Positions 1 through 4,119 of a stretch of 5,984 nt of DNA are shown here, one piece after another. The stretch is taken from the NCBI GenBank assembly GCA_947626705.1, contig CANQTJ010000092.1:1-5984 (forward strand), written 5' to 3'. Source of the stretch: an uncultured Clostridia bacterium. GTDB lineage: Bacteria > Bacillota > Clostridia > TANB77 > CAG-508. The notes under the pieces are model-generated. The model saw nothing but the letters and a program-made list of their open reading frames with translations. It was not told where the DNA came from and did not search any database. Each line of letters starts with the position of its first letter. Positions within the stretch are counted from its first letter, which is position 1. The translations under genes were made by a program, and so were the position numbers.

Positions 1-1
1 T

Positions 2-244
2 CATAATTATCGAAATTCGAGATTTTTTAGTAAAGTGCCTACATTAGTTACAGGAGATACAATACAATTAACAGACTTAACAGGAAGAAAATTAACCTAT
101 GTAGTATATGACAAATATACAGTAATACCAGAAGATGCAAGTTGTACAACACAATTAACGGGAGGAAAAAAAGAAGTAACAATTATAACTTGTACAGATG
201 ATAGTAAACAAAGAGTAGTAGTTAAATGCAAAGAAGTTAAATAA
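2..244 (+). CDS. sortase, C-terminal part (5' end outside window)
   Basis: C-terminal 80 residues of a sortase, a membrane-anchored cysteine transpeptidase that attaches proteins or pilins to the cell wall. The frame is open from the window edge, so the GTG at 35 is an internal valine and not the start. The first codon (2-4) is a histidine in an HNYRNSRFF context, as expected for the catalytic His. Residue 64 (191-193) is the cysteine of the ITC motif (family form TLxTC). The arginine at 212-214 in SKQR fits the third catalytic residue. The segment between them (GDTIQLTD, GRKLTYVVYDKYTV) matches the beta-barrel core. It ends a few residues after the Arg strand with no C-terminal membrane segment, so any anchor would be N-terminal. 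The sortase class cannot be fixed from this piece; B-like or D-like are both possible. The ABC remnant begins 6 bp after the stop. Confidence 0.85.
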   Translation, partial: HNYRNSRFFSKVPTLVTGDTIQLTDLTGRKLTYVVYDKYTVIPEDASCTTQLTGGKKEVTIITCTDDSKQRVVVKCKEVK

Positions 245-250
245 CATTTA

Positions 251-858
251 TTGCGATATATATATTTATTAACATATCCACCTAAGATTATTGGAAATAT
301 AGTGGACATGATGTATAATATTTTAGAAAATAAACAAAATATTTTAAACAATACATATTACTTAATTGGAATATGTATTGTTTTGTTGGTTACAAGAGTA
401 ATATGGAAATATTACGAAAGCAATGTTTCTAGAGGTATCGAAAGAGATATAAAAACAAAATTATTTAAAAGATTTTTAAAGTTAAAAATAAAAGACATAC
501 AATCGTTTTTATGAAATACAAAGAGAAGAAATTTTATTAGATGTAATTAATATTAAAGATATTAACTTATGCTAATTAAGGAAAAATGTAGGAATAATTT
601 TACAAGATTCATTTATTTTTGCAAAAACAAATAAAGAAAATATTGAACTTAATAAAAATTTATCAAATGAAATGGTAATGGAAACAATAGAATTATCATC
701 AGCAAATGAATTTGTAAGTTCATTGACAAATGGTATTTATGAATATTAATGTAGATAATATAATTGTATTAAATAATGGAGAAATAATAGAACAAGGTAG
801 TCATAGTGAATTATTAAAAAATAAAGAAGGTTATTATAGTAGATTGTTACAAATTTAG
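251..858 (+). pseudogene. decayed ABC exporter gene (fused membrane and ATPase domains), internally deleted
   Basis: Remnant of an ABC exporter half-transporter. Positions 251-514 encode part of a membrane domain: it begins mid-helix (YLLTYPPKIIGNIVDMM), has a second helix (YLIGICIVLLVTRVIW), and reaches the first cytoplasmic loop (RFLKLKIKDIQSF). The reading then continues in another frame from about 507. There EEILLDVINIKDINL, a stop at 573-575, and LRKNVGIILQDSFIFA (576 onward) correspond to the ATPase segment after Walker A through the Q-loop; the stop falls inside an otherwise continuous match. This frame ends at 747-749. A third frame (about 745-858) gives the ATPase C-terminus (DNIIVLNNGEIIEQGSHSELL, then YYSRLLQI). 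Missing are the N-terminus, later membrane helices, Walker A, the LSGGQ signature, Walker B and the H-loop. No good ribosome binding site precedes 251. It cannot make a working transporter. Substrate unknown. Confidence 0.85.
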
Positions 859-914
859 TATAAAGGTAAAGATAGTTGACATTAATGAATTAACTGAGAA
901 GGGGATGATGTAAA

Positions 915-1487
915 ATGGATAACGAAATAATAATTGCATCAGGAAATAAAGGCAAAATAAAAGAAACACAAGAAATTTTAAAAGATTATAAGATAATACC
1001 AATGTATGAAATTGGAATTATAGTAGACGTTGAAGAAGATCAAGATACATTTGTTGGAAATGCTATAAAAAAAGTAGAAACAATATCAAAAGAATTAAAT
1101 GGAAAGAGATGTATAGCAGATGATTCTGGAATTGAAATAGAGTATTTGGATGGATTCCCAGGTGTATATACAAAAAGATGGCTTAAAGGAACAGATAGAG
1201 AAAGAAATTTAGCTATTATTGAAAAACTAAAAGATATTCCTAAAGAGAAAAGAAAAATAAAATTTACTACAGCGATTGCTATATCAGATGGAAAACATAC
1301 TATTTCATCAATAGGACATATAGAAGGATACGTAGCAGAAAGTTTAAGAGGAGATAATGGTTTTGGGTTTGACGAAATATTTGAATTAGAAAATGGAAAA
1401 ACTTTAGCAGAATTTGCACAGGAAGAAAAAAATAGATTAAGTGCTAGAAGAAAAGCATTAGAAAGTTTAAGAAAAAAATTAAGTTGA
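915..1487 (+). CDS. rdgB: XTP/dITP diphosphatase (RdgB/HAM1 family)
   Basis: Cytosolic nucleotide-pool cleaning enzyme of 190 aa, the usual family length. The family hydrolyses dITP, ITP and XTP to monophosphate plus pyrophosphate, keeping deaminated purines out of DNA and RNA. Family motifs appear in order: ASGNKGK at residues 8-14 (phosphate-binding SGNxxK), acidic EED at 40-42 and NAxxK at 49-53, DDSG at 69-72 (metal and catalytic aspartates), FPGVYTKRW at 81-89, GFGFDEIF at 149-156, then KTLAEF and EEKNRLSARRKAL. The usual SHR triplet near the C-terminus reads SAR (176-178), so the histidine is absent. The ATG at 915 follows AAGGGG at 899-904 with suitable spacing. It lies 56 bp after the ABC remnant. 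No clear promoter was found directly upstream, so it may be read through from the left. No strong terminator follows. Confidence 0.93.
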   Translation: MDNEIIIASGNKGKIKETQEILKDYKIIPMYEIGIIVDVEEDQDTFVGNAIKKVETISKELNGKRCIADDSGIEIEYLDGFPGVYTKRWLKGTDRERNLAIIEKLKDIPKEKRKIKFTTAIAISDGKHTISSIGHIEGYVAESLRGDNGFGFDEIFELENGKTLAEFAQEEKNRLSARRKALESLRKKLS

Positions 1488-1580
1488 CAAAGTAAAAATG
1501 CATAAAAAGTTTTTATAAATAAATAGTAACTAAAAAAATATATCTTCATATTATAAAATAAAAAATATGGAGGGATTTTT

Positions 1581-2262
1581 TTGGCAAAGATATTAATATA
1601 TAACAATGATACTGATAGAATGGAAACATATTATAGGGGAGAAGCAGAACCTATGCCATATAACACAAATAATACTTTAAAAGTTAGAGAATTTAGAGGG
1701 AGCAGTAAATCAAATATTTTATGGACTACAAAGAGAACAATGCAAAGTTGGAATAGTCAAAGATATATTTTTGGAGCACCAATACCAGTTGGTTTTGCAT
1801 TTAAAAGACCATACGAAGGAGGACATGGAAATCAAAGTCAACACTACGCAGGTGTTGCTTTTGATGTAGCACAAACATTAAGTAATACACAAAGAAATAG
1901 ATTATATAATAGTGCCATAAATTCTGGAGTTTGGTCGTATGTAGAACCAATTACATTAACACCAACATGGGTTCATTGGGATAAAAGATTCCGGTACACC
2001 TGCTTGTTCAACAGGAGGATTTCCAACACTAAAAAGAGGAAGTTTAAGCAATTATGTCTTAATTGCACAAGATGACTTAAATACATTAGGATTTAGGACA
2101 GGGGGATTAGATGGGATTTTTGGAGCAGAAACACAAAATGCTGTAAAAAATTATCAAAAGTCTAGAGGACTAACAATTGATGGAATAGTTGGTTGCAATA
2201 CTTGGCGTTCACTACAAGAAAATGTTGTAGGGACAGGACCAACAAATACAACAATAAACTAG
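1581..2262 (+). pseudogene. M15-like peptidase with peptidoglycan-binding domain, interrupted by a +1 frameshift
   Basis: Predicted wall hydrolase gene in two frames. The TTG start at 1581 sits 7 nt after GGAGG (1569-1573) and opens a frame running to 2075. Its first 137 residues are family-like, including QHYAGVAFD (H88 and D95, the HxxGxAxD zinc motif of M15/VanY-type peptidases), E122 and WVHWD (H132). After KRF (ends 1991) the meaning jumps to the next frame, from 1993 to the TAG at 2260-2262: GTPACSTGGFPTLKRGS, then a PG_binding_1 domain (DLNTLGF, GGLDGIFGAETQNAVKNYQ, DGIVGCNTWRSL). Removing one C from CC at 1991-1992 restores a single 226-aa protein. As written, the product gains an unrelated basic tail and loses the binding domain. 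There is no signal peptide, so an export route is unclear; related proteins may act as autolysins or endolysins. The lesion may be real or a sequencing error; the rest of the frame is undamaged. Confidence 0.85.
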
Positions 2263-2287
2263 TAACAATATGTGTTACTAGTTTATT
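2253..2287. terminator. hairpin between convergent genes, probable bidirectional terminator
   Basis: Perfect 15-bp inverted repeat: 2253-2267 pairs with 2273-2287 around the 5-nt loop ATATG. It lies between the converging M15-like gene and the XRE regulator. The TAG stop of the former (2260-2262) lies inside the left arm, and the regulator's stop is 22 bp to the right. The stem is AT-rich and neither flank has a strong T run, so termination efficiency is uncertain; position and symmetry are the main evidence. Confidence 0.65.
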
Positions 2288-2309
2288 AGTTATGTTGCAT
2301 TTTATAAAA

Positions 2310-2645
2310 TTATCCATCTATATCAGTTTCAACGATAGCTTTAGCAACATTATATATTAATTTTTGTTTCTCTGGAGAAACGCTTTTAATCAAATCTGTA
2401 AATTCTTTATCTAAATAATTTTCTGAACTACTTGAAGCTCCATTTAATAAATATCCTTCAGAAACATCTAGTAATCCACATAATTGATTTAATCTCTTTA
2501 AATTAATATGAGAGTTTCCTCTTTCAACTCTACTCAAAAAAGCAACAGAAATATCTATTTTATCTGCTAATTCTTCTTGTGTCATATTTTTTGCAATTCT
2601 AGCTTGTTTTATTCTAGATCCTATTACACTATAGTCTATAGCCAT
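2310..2645 (-). CDS. XRE-family helix-turn-helix transcriptional regulator
   Basis: Small DNA-binding protein of 111 aa. Residues 8-64 form a Cro/C1-type HTH_3 domain: IGSRIKQARIAKN is helix 1, MTQEELADKI helix 2, and SVAFLSRVERG the recognition helix region, followed by INLKRLNQLCGLLDVSEGYLL. A serine-rich linker (SSSS, 71-74) joins a short helical tail (FTDLIKSVSPEKQKLIYNVAKAIVE) that may mediate dimerisation. No ligand-binding or protease domain is present. The ATG is preceded, on the minus strand, by AGGAAGGTGA about 7 nt upstream, a good ribosome binding site. A promoter with a perfect palindrome in its spacer suggests autoregulation. It is divergent from the M23 gene and convergent with the M15-like gene, so either could be a target; that is inference. 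The name of the regulator is not recognisable from sequence. Confidence 0.9.
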   Translation of the reverse strand: MAIDYSVIGSRIKQARIAKNMTQEELADKIDISVAFLSRVERGNSHINLKRLNQLCGLLDVSEGYLLNGASSSSENYLDKEFTDLIKSVSPEKQKLIYNVAKAIVETDIDG

Positions 2646-2672
2646 TTATATCACCTTCCTATCTCATACCAT

Positions 2673-2701
2673 AATATATCATTTAACTTATAAGTTTTGA
2701 A
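2673..2701 (-). promoter_or_regulatory. sigma-A-like promoter of the XRE regulator
   Basis: Read on the minus strand: TTCAAA (2701-2696, 4/6 to the -35 consensus), a 17-bp spacer, then TATATT (2678-2673, 5/6 to the -10). Transcription would start near 2665, leaving a short leader that holds the ribosome binding site at 2652-2658. Promoter calls in such AT-rich DNA carry a real chance of coincidence. Confidence 0.5.
2685..2696. promoter_or_regulatory. perfect 12-bp palindrome, candidate operator
   Basis: AACTTATAAGTT is its own reverse complement. It lies almost exactly between the -35 and -10 of the regulator's promoter, where a bound dimer would block RNA polymerase. Small XRE repressors commonly bind such sites at their own promoter, so autorepression is the likely reading. 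A looser relative, TACTAATAAGTA, lies at 2722-2733 further into the divergent gap. Binding itself is inferred. Confidence 0.45.
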
Positions 2702-2885
2702 GAAAGCATATAATATATATGTACTAATAAGTAAAAAAATAATGATTAAACATAATTACAAAACATAAAAATAAGAAATTAGAAGGAAAATGAAGTAAAA
2801 TAAAGAAAATAATATAAAAATACCAAAAAATACCAGATAAAAACTAAAAAAATAAGAAAACATTATTAATTTATGAATACATAAT
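2702..2885. other. A-rich intergenic spacer with no gene seen
   Basis: Central part of the roughly 300-bp divergent gap between the XRE regulator and the M23 peptidase. The plus strand is strongly A-rich with few C or G. I see no credible coding frame, tRNA or structured RNA. The only ribosome-site-like stretch (GAAGGAAAATGAAG, about 2781-2794) leads to a two-codon frame. A short tandem echo of AATACCA lies near 2819-2833. It probably serves as the upstream region of the two divergent promoters. Confidence 0.6.
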
Positions 2886-2914
2886 TTGCAAATGTGCACA
2901 ATATATAGTATAAT
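2886..2914 (+). promoter_or_regulatory. sigma-A-like promoter of the M23 peptidase gene
   Basis: TTGCAA (2886-2891, 4/6 to the -35), a 17-bp spacer and TATAAT (2909-2914, perfect -10). Transcription should begin about 2920, 20 nt before the GGAGAG ribosome binding site (2941-2946). Two perfect palindromes overlap it: ATTTGCAAAT (2884-2893, over the -35) and TGTGCACA (2893-2900, in the spacer). They could be regulator sites but no regulator is assigned. Confidence 0.6.
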
Positions 2915-2945
2915 AAAGATTAGTCGCGAAAAAAGAAAAAGGAGA

Positions 2946-3920
2946 GTGAACTTTATTAGTACAAGAAAAATAAAATTTTATACAAAAGAAATAATGAAAT
3001 TTTTTAACATAGCTTTATTAACCTTTGGTTTTATTATCGCGATAATATTAATAAAATATAAACCAATGTATGAAGTGAAAATTTCTGGAGAGCAAATTGG
3101 ATATATACAAAGTAAAAAAGCTTTAGAAAATATAGTAGAAAATGATATAGAAAATTATAGTGGAAAAAATATTGAAAATGTAGAACTTAAACAAAATCCA
3201 GAATATGAATTAAAATTAATAGAAAGAACGAAAGAGAGTGATGAAAGCAAAATTTTAATATCCTTACAAAAGGAAGTAGAAATAACATATAAATATTATG
3301 AAATATCTTTAAATGAAGAAAAAATTGAACAAGTAGATAGCTTAGAAGTTGCAGAACAAATAATAAATGAAATAAAAGAAGAAACAAATACAGAAAAAAA
3401 TTTGATAGTAACTGAGAAAACAACAACAAATATAGAAGATTTAAATACAAATACATTAGAAGTTGCTAAAGAAAATATAATGAAAAAAATAGATATAAAA
3501 TCTAATAATACAAAACAAATAGCTGAAATAAATGGAATAAAAGTATCAACATTACCTATAACAGGTACAATTTCTTCAAGATATGGAGTAAGTAGTAGCA
3601 TAAGGTCTTCTACACATACAGGATTAGATATAGCAGCACAAAAAGGAACACCAATAAAAGTTATTGCAGATGGAACAGTAACATTTGCACAGAAAAACGG
3701 TTCGTATGGAAATTTAGTAAAAATAGAACACGGAAATGATATAGAAACATGGTATGCTCATACAAATACAATGTATGTAAAAGTTGGGCAACAAGTTAAA
3801 GCAGGAGATGTCATTGCAACAGTAGGTAGTACAGGAAATTCAACAGGTCCTCATTTACATTTAGAAGTAAGAATAAATGGGCAACATGTAAATCCACAAA
3901 AATATTTATATAATAATTAG
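2946..3920 (+). CDS. membrane-anchored M23 (LytM-type) peptidase
   Basis: Predicted cell-wall endopeptidase (324 aa from the GTG at 2946). Using that numbering, residues 19-38 (FFNIALLTFGFIIAIILIKY) are one membrane helix, so the rest should face outward. Residues 46-110 and 119-181 look like two diverged copies of one helical/strand module. The M23 domain starts near 203 (LPITGTISSRYG) with the zinc motif HTGLD (H224, D228), YAH (H272) and PHLHLEV (H303, H305), so all expected ligands are present. The M23 family cleaves peptide cross-links in peptidoglycan; the exact bond cannot be told. The architecture resembles clostridial anchored M23 proteins, some of which act in sporulation, but no specific role is supported. 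The start is unsettled: the frame is open back to 2886, but that part is promoter. GTG 2946 abuts the Shine-Dalgarno, ATT 2955 is better spaced, and ATG 2994 has only a weak site. Confidence 0.88.
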   Translation: MNFISTRKIKFYTKEIMKFFNIALLTFGFIIAIILIKYKPMYEVKISGEQIGYIQSKKALENIVENDIENYSGKNIENVELKQNPEYELKLIERTKESDESKILISLQKEVEITYKYYEISLNEEKIEQVDSLEVAEQIINEIKEETNTEKNLIVTEKTTTNIEDLNTNTLEVAKENIMKKIDIKSNNTKQIAEINGIKVSTLPITGTISSRYGVSSSIRSSTHTGLDIAAQKGTPIKVIADGTVTFAQKNGSYGNLVKIEHGNDIETWYAHTNTMYVKVGQQVKAGDVIATVGSTGNSTGPHLHLEVRINGQHVNPQKYLYNN

Positions 3921-3925
3921 AGAAA

Positions 3926-3965
3926 ATAGGCAATACTTAAAATTTATGTTTTAGGTATTGCCTAT
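3926..3965. terminator. 17-bp hairpin after the M23 gene
   Basis: 3926-3942 pairs with 3949-3965 (16 Watson-Crick pairs and one G-T wobble) around the loop TTTATG, starting 6 nt after the M23 stop. On the plus strand it is followed by AAAAATTTG rather than a T run. On the minus strand it is followed by TTTCTCT. It may stabilise the 3' end of the M23 message or stop antisense transcription, more than act as a classic forward terminator. Confidence 0.55.
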
Positions 3966-3997
3966 AAAAATTTGACAGATTCGTATCATATCTATTT

Positions 3998-4030
3998 AAG
4001 GCACAGGAACAGTTCCTATGCCTTTTCTTT
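3998..4030 (+). terminator. Rho-independent terminator upstream of adhE
   Basis: AAGGCACAGGA (3998-4008) pairs with TCCTATGCCTT (4014-4024), with one C-A mismatch and loop ACAGT, and is followed by the T-rich run TTTTCTTT (4023-4030). This is the classic forward terminator layout. It should end the M23 transcript and insulate adhE, whose own promoter begins 27 bp downstream. An attenuator role for adhE is less likely because the adhE promoter lies after it. Confidence 0.75.
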
Positions 4031-4056
4031 ATATTTAAAATAAAAAAATAATCCAC

Positions 4057-4084
4057 TTGACAATTTTTTCTAATAATATATAAT
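4057..4084 (+). promoter_or_regulatory. consensus sigma-A promoter of adhE
   Basis: TTGACA (4057-4062) and TATAAT (4079-4084) both match the consensus perfectly, with a 16-bp spacer. Transcription should begin near 4091, giving a leader of about 30 nt that contains AAGGAGG (4106-4112), 7 nt before the ATG. This is the strongest expression signal in the window. No obvious Rex-type palindrome (TTGT/ACAA arms) was seen around it. Confidence 0.8.
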
Positions 4085-4119
4085 AATTAGGATAAAATAA
4101 ATACTAAGGAGGAAATAAA

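Noticed and set aside
97..351. Minus-strand frame over the sortase and ABC remnant junction
   Set aside because: The plus strand here encodes recognisable sortase motifs; the reverse translation matches nothing.
876..881. TTGACA upstream of rdgB as a promoter -35
   Set aside because: At 16-18 bp spacing there is only the purine-rich ribosome site, not a -10 box.
1484..1489. TTGACA overlapping the rdgB stop as a promoter for the M15-like gene
   Set aside because: The nearest TATAAA is about 24 bp away, too far for a normal spacer.
1040..1606. Minus-strand frame of 188 codons across rdgB
   Set aside because: It lies opposite the clearly coding RdgB; the low-complexity Phe/Leu/Ser-rich translation is the expected reverse image of A-rich coding DNA, and it has no domain.
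2886..2945. N-terminal extension of the M23 protein from TTG 2886 or ATG 2892
   Set aside because: This stretch contains the promoter and Shine-Dalgarno, and its translation adds a non-conserved-looking basic segment before the real anchor.
3187..3601. Two minus-strand frames opposite the M23 gene
   Set aside because: Leu/Phe-rich reverse images of a Glu/Lys-rich coding region; not membrane proteins in their own right.
3972..3977. TTGACA between the two hairpins as a small-RNA promoter ending at the 4030 terminator
   Set aside because: No acceptable -10 at 15-19 bp, and the terminator stem would begin almost at the start of such a transcript.
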